A DNA stretch of 64,000 nt. Origin: Polytrichum commune. Taxonomy: Eukaryota; Streptophyta; Polytrichopsida; Polytrichales; Polytrichaceae. The stretch spans positions 43,328,669-43,392,668 of the forward strand of contig OX485806.1 of NCBI GenBank assembly GCA_950295325.1, given 5' to 3'. The translations under genes were made by a program, and so were the position numbers. Under the pieces are notes generated by a model that was given only the letters and a program-made list of their open reading frames with translations, was not told the DNA's origin and ran no database searches. Every line of letters starts with the position of its first letter. Positions within the stretch are counted from its first letter, which is position 1. Shown piece after piece: positions 25,194 through 37,700 of this stretch.

Positions 25194-25266
25194 GTAAGTG
25201 CTTGTAACCCTTGCTAGAATTCGACATGGTCAAGGTAGTTAAGGGACGCTAGCAAGGGTTGAGACA
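25194..25266 (-). repeat. LTR family A, 5' end fragment
   Basis: The reverse complement begins TGTCTCAACCCTTGCTAGC and continues through AATTCTAGCAAGGGTTAC. It is cut by the family-B end at 25193. Confidence 0.55.
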
Positions 25267-27289
25267 TATTCAATAGATGCTCTATCCTTGGGCAAAAAAA
25301 CTGAGCTCATCATCTCCATTAACCCAAACCACACTAACAACTCACTAAAAAACCGTTTCAAACATTTTTCGCATAATCCTTCCTAAAAATTTATATACAC
25401 TAGAATATGCCAAGGATGTGAACTATGTTTTAAGTAATTGAATTTGCACTTCCTTAAGCAAGTTGTAAACCAAACCTACTCGACCAAAACCTGAAGGGGC
25501 AAGAAAATGAGGCATGAGCAAGCAATTTCCTTGTTATCGAGTGGAAGAAAACGACATCGCCCAACAATTTGGCATTGTATTTGATCCAATTTCCGAGTGG
25601 ATCGTGGCTTCAAGTGTGGGAAGACTGTAGCCATTAGAGTGTGGGCCCCAATTAACTATAGACCCTCCCAAACTCTCATGTGCAACCAGGAACAGAGATT
25701 GTGGGGAATCGGTAACGTTACTCTCGAGGGAGAGACAAGGGGTAACTGGCGGCCGAGAGGCTGTGGAGCCAAGTAACTTGGGTGCCAGCAAGGAGCAAAG
25801 TGACCGAGGGCCGTGAAGCGGACGGGGAGCCGGCCGGTGCGGTGGACAGGACGCGTGGCGAAGGGAGCCGAGGCCAAGAGTGACTGGGAGCCCAACACAG
25901 AGGCCAGGGAGAAGGGAGCCGGGTTATATGGGCCCACCCCGAGCCCAAGCTCGATACTGGGAGCGAAACAACTGGGAGACAGGTCGAGGGATTAGGGCAC
26001 TTGGATGTAGCTTTGGAGGAGCTGCAGTTTAAAAATGAAGAGCTTAATGGACCGGAGCTAGTGACCGATTGGGAGCAAGTTACTTGTAGGAGCACTAGTA
26101 AATTAGGTTTAGCACAAGGGCTTAGTATAAGTAGAAATACCGAATAGACTAGGAGGGATGAACATAGCTTAGGGAAGAATACATAGATGAATGGAACCAA
26201 CTATAGATGAATGGGATTAGAGGAGGTGTAACTAACCCCATGGCACATCTAGACACATAAGACATTCCCCAAATGTATTACACTAGTACATCTATTTTAA
26301 GCACGTGATATTACTGTTAATAAATATGCCTAAACCAAATTTAGACTGCAGCTACCTATAACATTTAAAATAGTAAATTCACACATTTCACAATTAAGAG
26401 GAGAAGACCTAACCGCCACATCCCAAATATGGTAGATATTGAATCCTATTTAAGGGGGGACAAAGGGAGCCTAAGACACCTCATTCTTATTACGAACCAT
26501 TTCACGTGAGCATCACGGAGCAATTTGAAGGCTTTATAAATCGGAGGATTTGAAGACCGGAGGACTTAAAGGATCGAAAGACCCTCAAGTTTTCTAAAAA
26601 CATTAAAGGATCAAAAGATCCTCGAGGTTCTCAAAACAAAAGGTATCGAAAGATCCTTAGTACTTAGGATATTGGAGGACTTATAAACACTTGAGAACTT
26701 AAGGGCTTAAGGCCATGAACAATATTTGGACTTAGAAATATTTGAGATAGGGACTTAGCTAAAATTTGTGGTCAAACAAAATGAAGGACTTTGGAGTCTA
26801 ACATTTGGAAAAGCTTGCTACGAGATTAAAATTCAAAGAGGATTATGTTCCGAAATCAAATTAATTGCACAAAGCAAAAATAACGAAAGGGAGATCTAAC
26901 GATCATACCAAGAATATGCTAAGCCTTGGAGTTGTAAGCATGGATTGAAGTATGAGGTGATTTGCAAAGCGGGAGACATCGGAATCGATATCATATCGAG
27001 AGGAGGACAAAGGAGGTGGCTGACTATTGGGCCACATCAATCACTACATAAGATTTCATCTCAATAAAACCATACCTCATCGATTAAAGAGAATTCCAAA
27101 TGATGGCATAGGATTTAGAAGAATAAGAACTTGAATAGGAAATGAAACAAACTCTTTGATGGAAGAATTCATGTAAATTATGAATGATGAAATAGACAAG
27201 GGATTTTTGTAAGATGCTTTAGTGAAGGAGTAGGTTTGGATTACACAAAGTCTTGTGACTCTATCAAACATTTTCGAAATATTAAAATA
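25267..27289 (+). other. LTR-like stretch with TATA and poly(A) signals; no gene
   Basis: 25550-26000 is GC-rich and similar in composition to the LTR B middle. TATTTAAG at 26447-26454 is followed by a G-rich start, and AATAAA lies at 27063-27068, an arrangement like an LTR U3-R-U5. I could not find matching TG...CA ends or a target duplication. The 160-residue open frame on the minus strand (25718-26200) is low-complexity Ser/Pro/Leu and not supported. Confidence 0.35.
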
Positions 27290-27655
27290 TTGAATAAAGC
27301 AAGAATTGTAAGTAGATCATTCAAACCATGAAAGAGATAAAATAACTCTATAAGTTATTAGAGATGAGAATGGTTCTACATGCACGAACACTTAACCTTG
27401 ACATTAAGGTTTTAAGATAACATAAACTTGCAAACTTAGGGCAACTACTCCTTGAGGATTCAGAAGAACCCTAGAGGAACATGCTACACATCTAAGAAGT
27501 CAATGTTAGTATATAGGCAACCACCTTCATAGAAATAGAAACTTGGAGTAGTCTAATTTTGGTGGGAGTGACCTCCATGTAAACCGGTTCAGCAGCGGGT
27601 TACACCGTCTAAGGCTAAGGGTTGAAGGTGGCCTCGACATTAACCCTCATGGACA
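27200..27655 (-). repeat. MULE N-domain tail plus shared 3' flank
   Basis: The reverse complement reads ...gaggccaccttcaaccc, then ttagacggtgtaacccgctgc, then ctcccaccaaaattag. It matches 48850-49320, where the same flank follows a stand-alone MULE N-domain. Only the last few codons of the domain remain here. Confidence 0.5.
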
Positions 27656-28195
27656 AACACAAAAATTATTTTAAAATAGCTTATTATTTAATATTTGTGA
27701 GGCTTCATGGTCTTTTAAGGGTTAATAAAGTTATCCTTAAATTGTAAGGATGCACTATGGTTAATTAGCTCCTCTATCCAACTTATGAGGCCTTCAAACA
27801 TAAAATGTGTGGGTCAAAAGGTTGGGTAAAATAAGTGTGAGTATCCATGTAGGCAGCTTGTCCACTAGATTCTAATGTGCATAACGACAAACCCACCCAA
27901 ATGTAAAGGGAATCTGGTGGGGTAGGGTTTGTATGTACCAACTGGTTACTCCCATCTTTTCAAATCCAGGTCCACCTACTAACCTTAGACTCCTTTTAAA
28001 ACCGGTCTTGAAAATTGTTCGTAAATGGCACTTGTAGGTTGAAGATTCTTTAGTGGATGCATGAAATCTAGTGGTCCATGTCCACGGCCCCTCACATTCT
28101 AGCGGACCACTAAAATGTGGTTAGATGATGGTTGCACCAAACACCTCCGACCCACTGTTTCCTAGAGTCTATTGGACAAACAACCTACATGGAAA
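27656..28195. other. No gene seen
   Basis: Unassigned sequence between the N-domain flank and the decayed frame at 28200-28906. No domain, LTR end or tandem repeat recognised. Confidence 0.4.
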
Positions 28196-28906
28196 CTCAC
28201 CCTAAGCCCACCACCATGTCACCTTGTTGCATGCATCGCATAAAGTAAATTTGCCACCTTTTTACGTCAACACTCAATCCCGACAAGTTCTCATATATTC
28301 CCTCAACGAGACTATGTATGTTGGTTTGTTCTAAGTCCCATGGTTGATTCCCAACCGTTTCCATATCCTCATCATGGATCCAATGAAGTTCCAAATTTTT
28401 CCTAACAACTCCCTATGGTTCCCACAATCTCTGAGACCCCCTACATAAATTGACCAGCACACAATGTATTTTCTCGTAGTTCTTGCCCCACAAGCACATC
28501 CCCTTGTTACACACAAAGTTGGAGTTAAAAAATAGCATCAATCATGGACTTTGCACCTTTTGTAGGATTGGATGGTAGCTTTAATTTTGATTACCTTCTT
28601 GGCAAGTTGCCACCCTAGCTATGTGAAAACATGTTAATGATGCAAAGGATCAGCCAAGCAGAACAACCTCTATATATTGACAAAGATTCCTTCACCGCTT
28701 ACAATAAAATGCACGTCGGGTTTCGTGTTCACATTGAATATGACATTGGTGATTTGTAGCACAACTTCCCAAAACTTGTGAAACAAATATGATGCTACAA
28801 AGGACAAATACAATCAGTTCTTCTGAAAAGCCACACTATGTCCAACTTTCTTCATTGGAGGTACATGGACTTCGCCAATGAGGTTGTTGGAATCCATATA
28901 GTCCAT
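28196..28906 (-). pseudogene. Unrecognised decayed coding stretch
   Basis: The minus strand carries a long, stop-broken frame from about 28906 (MLMDYMDSNNLIGEVHVPP) through FHKFWEVVLQITNVIF, DVHFIVSGEGIFVNI and LGWQLAKKVIKIKA. It then shifts frame to MELHWIHDEDMETVGNQPWD and VEGIYENLSGLSVDVKRW. Several stops are TGA or TAG at positions that could have been Trp. The composition looks like real protein, but I recognise no family. It may be a transposon gene. Confidence 0.35.
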
Positions 28907-31473
28907 GAGCATGGGTGGGGAAAATAATATTGATTTCTATCTATTTAATATTGCAGTCAATATTATCAGTATTTCTCACATCATTTCAATGTTCATTTCA
29001 AATCATATCAATCAACTCACATAAGCTCAACTCAAATAACCTCAATTAATCAAATCACGCAAGCTCAAGTCATTCATGTCCAAAATATGAGAACAACGAT
29101 CACTTTGTAATAAATTGTGGTACACACATCCGCATTAATGAAACAAATCAAAAATCAATTTTATCCAAGTAACTAGCACATACGCTATAAAATCCATTTA
29201 TGTAACCACGCTGCATATGAAACTAACCTCATCTCACACAATTCTCAACATTTCTCACATGTTCATTTTTCCATCTTTCTCAGTTTATACTCCCATTTCT
29301 ATTGTTTCTTTCGTGTTAAAGATTTCCACACTAGTTGTTTTTGCATTGCTTATACTGTATATTGCCAATAGTAAGTTGTTCCTAGCCTCACACAAAGACT
29401 ATAATATCTTGGTCATGGCAACCATTATTTTCACTTGAGCAGTATGCTGTTGAATAAGACGATCATCCATTATTGATTGCCTCCTTCACAACACATTCCT
29501 ACTTGTATGACCGTTAGTATGTCGCAATTGCTCCAACACCACATCAATTTGCAAACAATTTCTATCATGTGCATCACATGAATTCCCAATTTGTATCTCC
29601 TTAAGTGCACCTTTCAACATCTCCTTTGACGTATCATCTTGTAAGAAGTTATTGGGGAAACTCTTGAATGTAAACTGCATACACTTATTACATAAAACAA
29701 CTAAACCTTGTTGTATGACCTCCTTGTTGCGTCCATTAGAGTATGTGGTAAGCTCCAACCAATATACTTAGTGTTTGGATTCCATAATGGCATTTGGACC
29801 CTTATTGTAATGTAGGTTTTGCTTACAAGAAAAACCCAAGGAAACACTCAAGGAAGATTTAAAGGGTGATTTTGGTATCATCTAGGTGTCTTAGATGAGT
29901 TCATCTAAGGGAAATGCATGGTTTTTTCATATCATTTCAGGTTTAAATTAAAAATTAGGTGATGATTTAGGGGATAAAGACATTGAGTCTCTCAATGTCA
30001 ATACATGCAATTGTGATAGTCATTCAATCTCACATTTTTACCAAAGAAATATTTTAGTTGTGAGTTCATTTTAATGGGACCAAGTATCGTGCACAAGCAT
30101 AAGCATGGCCATAGTCAATTGTCTTGAATGCAGTAGCCCATTAGAGTCTTCTTACCAAAGCCAATGGCACTTTCAATAATCAGTTGTTTCATTTTAATTA
30201 ACCATTTTAATTCAAGTTGTAAAGTCTATCAATTTGCCCTCTCATGGTTGCAAGGTTCCTTAATCAAATATTTAATAATGAATTATACTCAAGAAATGGT
30301 CTTTCGTTGAAGTACCACCACAACATCCATTTCTTAACCTAAGAATTGTTAACCCGAGGTAGATTTATTGTCTTTTATCCCTTTTTTTTGGCTCGAAGCT
30401 CCCCTAAACAGTCAATAGTCACATCCACTTGTTTTTTTAAAACTTCCAATCTTGCCAACAATCACCAAGAACATGCAACATATCTAATTGACACAAAACT
30501 ATGGCCTCTTAAATTCCAAGGTACTCATCTCCTCAAGACTCTTTGGATTTTGCGCTCAGAATGAATCATTCACATACTATAATGACAGTGCTTTCAAATT
30601 GAAATCATGTGACTTTTAATTGCGGTATGACCATCTTCCTTCTCTAAGATTTGCTTTCATTCATTCAACAACTCAGTTCAATGATGCAACTCCTTAGAAA
30701 ACACTCAAATCTTTTTTTCTTGAAGACAATTGATTATAATAAAATCTTTCTCACTTATGACAATCACTAAAGAACCTTTCTTATTAAGGAATAGGTCATC
30801 TTATCATTCTCTCAAGTTCTCATATAACATAATGTAAAACTACTTCAACATAGAGTCAATTGTCTCTCTTACCTTAGATTTTTGCTGCATGAAACATCAA
30901 TCTTTCTAGAGATTCCCTTCTCACATAGACCATAGATTGTCTACATTCGGTGTACACTCCCTTGTGCTATTCCCAAAAAAAAGCTACTGTCTTCATATTC
31001 AATCTCATACCATAGATACACATTCATGTGAATCGCTCACAAGATTTACATAAGATAATAGACCAACAATCTATCTAAAATTAGTTATGTTCATAATCTA
31101 TCTAAGTTTCTCAAGGCAATTATAGATCAAAGTCACACAATGAATCAAAGACCATAGATTTGAATACAAAATCTGACATATGAATGTGACAAGGTTCATT
31201 CCAATTGAAAGCTTTCAAACGTACACAAAATGATAAGAAAACAATGGACTAATGAATCATCCTTCATCCTCAGCAATCACGTGGTAGGGTAAAGTTTCTT
31301 CACAAAAATAATCACACTTGATCCACACTCAAGACAATGTGTTTTACAAGTCAAATACTAAACTTATTTTTTTTTGATGTAGAACAAATTCTGGTCTAAG
31401 ACATTTCTTCAAGAAAACACAACCTAGAAATAGAAAAATTTAGCATGTGCTAATTTCCTATGGTTGTGGCCAC
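28907..31473. other. AT-rich stretch, no gene seen
   Basis: About 2.6 kb of AT-rich DNA. Small open frames (29217-29438 plus, 29486-29758 minus) lack recognisable domains. It is probably degraded repeat. Confidence 0.45.
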
Positions 31474-31835
31474 TCCTTGTGAATCCAAACTCTGTGCCCA
31501 CATGTGCTCTCAAGCTGAAAAATACATTAAAGCTTAGGTTTTGGGTTTTTTATCAATTAATTAAAACATAAAAAGAGTGGAGATTTGTAGTTGTGTTGAA
31601 ATTAAGTTTAGACACATGATGTTCGTACTTAGTACTTCAATAGTGGAAGTGGGGGTAAGGGAATTATCTGGGAGGTAATTAAAGGGGTTTCTTAGTCTCG
31701 GACCTTAGGCCTTGTAACCTGGGGTTTACGTATCTTAAATGGGCTTGGTTACTGTTCGAAATGGGTATGGTGCCACTGCACCCTAGAAGATTGCGGGTCC
31801 AGGGACTCGAACAGGGGGTTGGAGCGGCAACTACT
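31474..31835. repeat. LTR family B/C end fragment
   Basis: TGTGAATCCAAACTCTGTG followed by CCCACATGTGCTC is the reverse of a family B/C 3' end. It is cut at 31836 by another family-B LTR. Confidence 0.4.
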
Positions 31836-32900
31836 TGTGAGGCCAAACCACCCACCCTTAAGCGTCCTAGTCCGGGTGAGGGCGTGGGGATCACATTCAT
31901 ACTCGTCTTAGTTTAATCCTTCTTCCGTAACTCATCTCCGTTACATCGCACATCACTTTGGTCATACCAATTTATTCCATATCATGAGTACAAGCGTTAA
32001 TAAACGTTTTCCCTTTTAATGTCCTCTTAACTATCCTATCAACACCCCACACAAGTACACACCCAATCACACTAATGGCTAATGATCTACACTAATCCAT
32101 CCTCCTAAGATTAGGTACCTGGCCATCGGGGTTACACCCGTCATCACCCGTCATTAAATCCAAGCTTAGCTCAAAATGCAACCCTTGCTACCGAGACCAG
32201 CAGCTACTGAAATTGCAACCTTGCTGCCGAGACCAGCAGCTACTGAAATGCAACTTGCTGCCGAGCCAGCAGCTACTGAAATGCACCTTACTGCCGAGAC
32301 CAACAGCTACTGAAATTGCAACCTTGATGCCGAACCAACAACTATTGAAATGCACCTTGCTTCCGAACTAGCAGCTACTGAAATGCACCTTGCTGCCAAG
32401 ACCAGCAGTTTACCCTAACTATCTACCTAATCCTATCAAGCCCCCTACTTAATTATCCTAACCAAGCCCACTAATTCCACTATTCCTTTCTAGCTCTAAT
32501 TCCCACATTCCTTTCTAGTTCTAAGAGCTCAATTTTTTCTTAGAGGGAGAGAGAGAGAGAAGACACCCAAACCACAACCCTCTTAACCTTCTCCTACTTA
32601 GTAAGACCTTATCTTATCCACTAAATCTTCACCCTCTAAACCAACAAAAACATGTTCTAATTCAAACATTTAAGTCCAAGGCCCTTCCCCTTGCTTCATC
32701 AAACACTACTCGCTTAACCAAACACTCCCTAATGTCACTAAGCTTCTAATTAACCACACAAAATAGGCTTAAGGCCTAAAACATAAACCACACCAAACCT
32801 CATTTGTTTTATACTTTTGATTGTTTCAATAGCACTCCAAATGCAATTCTAAATAAATTTTAAACATAAAACAAATATGAGCACTCATTTTGGGCTCATA
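31836..32900. mobile_element. LTR family B copy with internal 36-bp minisatellite
   Basis: Starts TGTGAGGCCAAACC with the family mark GCGTCCTAGTCCGGG and ends GGGCTCATA. Left flank is CTACT. Inside, 32175-32410 holds about seven copies of a roughly 33-37 bp unit (ctgccgagaccagcagctac, then tgaaatgcacc). No gene. Confidence 0.6.
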
Positions 32901-34230
32901 CTGCCGCAGAGGGAGTGTGTGCGGTAACATGGGGGAAGCAGGGCATCGCCCTGGTGGAAAAAAACAGAGAGGAAGAACTCGGAAGAGATTAGGAGAGATG
33001 AAGAACCGCTGTCGCATCCACCCTCGAGGAGAGTGAGAGTTGGGGTTGCGGCAAGGGAGGCTTCGAAATTTGCACCTCGGGTTGAGCTGCCATCTGTAAG
33101 GGAGAGGAGGACGGCGACACAAAGAGAATCGTGATCTGGGGGCAGCACCAGCAACAAGAGCGCTGCTACGGCAACTGCCTCATCTCTGGGACAGACGGCT
33201 CCCTTGGGAGCTGGCATTGGCAATTTGGGTTCTTTTATTTTGAGATTCGTTTTTCTTGGGCGCTTCTGGTGCTGCATTGCAGGGTAGTGGAAATTTGGAG
33301 CTTGATGCAAGTGCTGGGCATGAGGAGTCTACCAAAGGGAGGAAGGGCATTCAGTAGATGGTTGGGCATGAGATAAATGTTTGTTCTAAATATGGGTAGT
33401 AAGGACAGAAGGAGTAGTTGTGTGGGCAATGCTACTTGAATCAATAGGCTCGGAAGGAGGATTCACATCTGCAGGCCCGGAGGAAGATTCGAGGAAGTCT
33501 GGAGGTAAGAATTCCAATTGCCGAAGTGGAAATCGGAGCTGGTTGACTGATCTCATGTGCCGCACTCAAGCGCACCAAAGAGGCTCTTCGGCAGCGGAGT
33601 CATTAGGTTCCATTCGACTTATCAGCTTGGATGCAGCTAAGATCAGATAAATTTCCTATCGGCTACATGGCCGAACACTGAAATCCCAGAACCCAAGGTA
33701 GCCGGTCCGAGGAGTGAGGAAGGAAGACTGTCCCAGGAGTGAGAGGACTATCGAACTAGGCACAACCTTGGGTTTTGAGGCTGCCGAATCTGGCAGCAAC
33801 TGTGAGGGCTGGGCTGCGGCAACTGCAGGAGGGAGGAGCGAACCCTCTCAGGGAATTGAAGGACAGAGAATGTGGTTGGAAGCTAAGAGATTAGTGTAGA
33901 TTGATTAGGAAAGGTTGTAAGAGTAAGGTAAGTTGACAGTTAGCATTAGTGAGGCCAAGACCTTAACATTAGCAGTTCACATTTGAGGGTTTTTATTGTG
34001 ATGTGTGAGACTTGATAATTCAGGTTGGTTGGCAACGTTTACAAGGAAGGAAAACATTTTTAAATGCTCACAACCTTGATTCCTCTTGAGTAAAAATTAT
34101 GCAAGTGATATTCACATTGTTGGTGCAATGGATGATGAGTTAAACTAGTGAAGCACAAGGGTTGAGTCCATGCGAGCCTTAGGCCTTCACCCGGATTACG
34201 ACGCTCAAGGGTGGGGGTTTAGGGCTCACA
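32901..34230. mobile_element. LTR family B copy, inverted, abutting the previous one
   Basis: The right end AGGGCTCACA is the reverse of a family-B start and is preceded by CACCCGGATTACGACGC. The GC-rich middle (32900-33900) resembles the other B copies. Right flank CTCCT differs by one base from CTACT left of 31836, so the two inverted B copies may have landed as one unit. Open frames are not supported. Confidence 0.5.
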
Positions 34231-34359
34231 CTCCTATCAGATCATAGCCTTCCAAAATCTCTCTTCTATATCTTATAGCTTATGGCCTAGTTTTTCACAT
34301 GTTAATTGAATGGTTAACTCAATTTGATCTCTTTCCACATTGTTTTTTCAATGGGAAAC

Positions 34360-34465
34360 TTAGTAGTGTGAGCGGAAAGCGGAAAGCGGAAAGCCAAAAA
34401 TTCGAATTATGGTGGGCGATTTTCATAGAAGGAGTGCCTATGACCGTGGATTTTGGAGATACTTT
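34360..34465 (+). repeat. AGCGG-array module, copy 2
   Basis: Array AGCGGAAAGCGGAAAGCGG followed within 80 bp by CCTATGACCGTGGATTTT. Same order as near 57420 (plus) and 3165 (minus). Confidence 0.3.
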
Positions 34466-34773
34466 AAATTCAATTTGTTGAAAAGGTACCCCATTCCCGA
34501 AGATTTTATAACACAATGTAATTCGAGAAACAAATAGAATGTGAAGGAGTGGAAGAATGTATTTGTTATCAAGGATCTTGTAGTGTAGTTTTCAAAAGGT
34601 TAAGGGTTGAATTAGGGCTGATGTCAGCAATTGAAATCAAACAACAACATAAGATGAAGAAGGAGTTCAATGGGGTTTGCAAAAGGTACATGGAAATTCA
34701 ACAAATGAACTTATAAAAAACTTAAACATAAATAACACATATGAGATGGACGTTCCAAATGCCCGAGGCGTAG

Positions 34774-37700
34774 TCAAGAATTTGGACTACCATGTCTATC
34801 ACTATCCTCGCCTTGCTCGGCCTTTATGTCTAGGAAATTCAATATTAGTTTGTTGAAAGGACGGGTGCGACTAGGAGGTGGGGACAGTGCTTCCGCCAAA
34901 AGATGGGCAATGTCAGCAGCATACGAAGGGAGCTCGAACATCATCAAAGGGGTTGTAAACATGTCTATATTAAGGACATGAATCGGACTCTCATTTTGAA
35001 CTCTGAACATAGAGGACGAGAAAACAAAAAAATGAGCACATGCCAAAAATTCCGATCCGAGAAGATAAAAATGCAAGCAAGCAAGTTAGAAGCCAAGAAC
35101 GAATTTACGCACACAACAAATCGAAATTGCGCTTTGCCATCTTCCGGGGAGGAGGAGCAAAAACCGACCTTCGTTGTGGGGCAACATGCTGAGAAGTGTG
35201 ATCTTGCTTAGGCTCACGCACGGGAAGGAGGATGGATTTGAAGATGTTGATGTCTGACTCAAGCGCCACAATATGGCGTTGAATGGAGCGGCATGCAATG
35301 ACGGGACCTCCTAGAACAACGAAATGCGAGAAGGTAAGCATAAGGAAATGAATGGGAAATAGAACAAGTATAAAAGAAAGTAAAACATTAATAAACAAAG
35401 ACATGAAAAACAAAGAGATGAAAAATGAACCAATGCCATATTACCAATCCATGATAATATCGTCTTTGTTTGTAAGGGCGGAGAAAATAATGGAGAAAAA
35501 TTCGAGGCGCTTGTCACGAGCCCTTCTCCAAGGCACCGTGTCTTCCCTCATCGACTTGTTCTTCACATCGGCGAAGCTATTGAGTCAACCATTTCTCTTG
35601 AAATTGTAACCCATGTTTTCAAAGTCCGAGGTCCGGACATTCAAAACGGATTCATTACGCACGAGCACCTTGATGAAGAACGGTAGAATTAGGAATTCGG
35701 AAGTGAAAGAAAAAAAATGTAAGAATAAAAACGGATGAAAACACAAGGAATTTACCAACTCAGAAGGATTAGTGGGTGATTGGAGATCGAGGTCCCTCAT
35801 ACCAAACCAGTCTTTGGCAACGTAGAATTCCTCAGTGTATGCCAAGTTGTAAATTGATCTAGAGACATCAGAAGCAGCGGCGTGTGCGAAGACAAGGACG
35901 CCGTCGTCATGGAGGTTGGCATTTGCGAAGGCAAAGAAAACCTCAAAGTATGTGGAAGATCGTTTGTTCCACTGAGGAACATTCGAGGATGAGGCTGAGA
36001 TGCTCGGCACACTTAGGTTCTCGGGCACATCTGCAAAGAGTAGATCAATGCCCGTGTGAACCTTAGGCTTGGTATTTGGACGAGTATGGCCCGCTCCAAC
36101 CTGAAAAACAAAAATGCAAAGAAAAAAAAATTCTTAAACTCCATGGAATGAATGGATAAAACAACAAAATGACACACAAACTTGGTTAGGAATTCTTGTA
36201 TGCGGCGGTAGGCCGAAGGGGGGACCTTGGTCTTCATGAGATCCTCAATGAGCTCTCCCATGTCCATATTCTCAATCAAAGAAAGACTAGATAACCACTA
36301 GATGACCTCTCTGAGGAAGTCGCAGATGTATCCGGTGCAACAACCTTCCTTTTGCGAGGCACCGATGGGATGGTTGCACCACTATAAGAAGGAGCAACAA
36401 CAGGATCGGGGGCGGGGGCAGAAGAAGTGGCGGTTGGACTTCCAACCACGGTGGTGGCTGGAGCAACATTGTGTTGAACGGAGGCCTTCGTGAAAGAACG
36501 AGTAGATACTTGAGAAGAAGCATGGGCGACAACATTCCTACTTTTGCCCTTGTCTTTGACCGAAGCAACCTCTTTCTCAGTGGATGGGGCATGATTATTT
36601 TCTTCCAACCCTTCCTCTAATTCAACCACCTCAGGGGCAGAGCTTACAATGGTGCTGCAAAACTCTGTTTCCACCTCGGGCACGAATCCACAAGAGCAAA
36701 TCCAAGTACCAACCACCAGCCACCAAGTGCACATGTGGAAACTTTGCAACTTGCATGCCCGTATAGACACAGAGATTGGAGTTGACATTCACCCAATCTA
36801 GGAGGAAAGTGGGCAAAGACGAAGAAGGCAGAGCATTCTTCACAACAAACTCACGGTGAATGTACCTAGAAAATGTTAAACATGAGAGAAGGTGGTGGAA
36901 AGGAAACGAAGACAGTATAGACCAAATGAGAACTCAAAATATTACTGGTAAGCAACGCGTTTGATTGCTATGGGGCCTTCCTCAAATTCCAAGAGATCAA
37001 GGCCTTTAACAAATTTCAAATCTCCCTTGTCGTCAAAATACACCGAAAAGCCTTCTCCCACAAAATGAGCCTTCAATGCTCAACATAATTGGATGGTTGC
37101 AAAATATCCTCTGTAGAAATCCAGTCGATGTCGACAAAACACTCGTTTTCAAATGATGCGATCTCAGCGTCAACCCCCTTCTCCAACTATGTCAAGAGAG
37201 AGCACACGTTAGGAATGTCAAAGAATAAAATGGAAAAATGGAAAAAAAACTTGAAGATGTACATGTCCCCAGAAAGAAGCTTTGTTGAGCCAGTCGTCAA
37301 GGACTTTCTTACGGACAGGAAGAGCAGAGGGGAAATTGTTGTTGATTTTGACATCGGCGGGAGAGTTCCACCACCGAAGCCACTTGGTTTTTAAGGAGGC
37401 ATCGACATGTGTGGTTGCCACTTTTTGGAATTTCTCTATTGTCATATCCGTAACGAGGAAGGTGGAAAAATGACAGTCAATCTGCAACATAGAAGAATGT
37501 AATGTAAGAATTCATACATTAAAAACAAATGGAACATATGGGTATAAAGAAAAAAAACCAGAGAGAAAGGAGCTGCACCTCGTGGAAGAAATCTTCGCCG
37601 TTATCCTTATGGGCGACGGAAATGAACTTTTTGAAGTTGCAAGTTCGAATACTTTTGATCAGTCTATCTTGGGTTTTTGTCATAGTGTCCCAAATTTCAG

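Noticed and set aside
25718-26200. A 160-residue minus-strand frame
   Set aside because: Low-complexity Ser/Leu/Pro with no domain. It runs antisense to a GC-rich LTR-like stretch with its own TATA-like box on the other strand.
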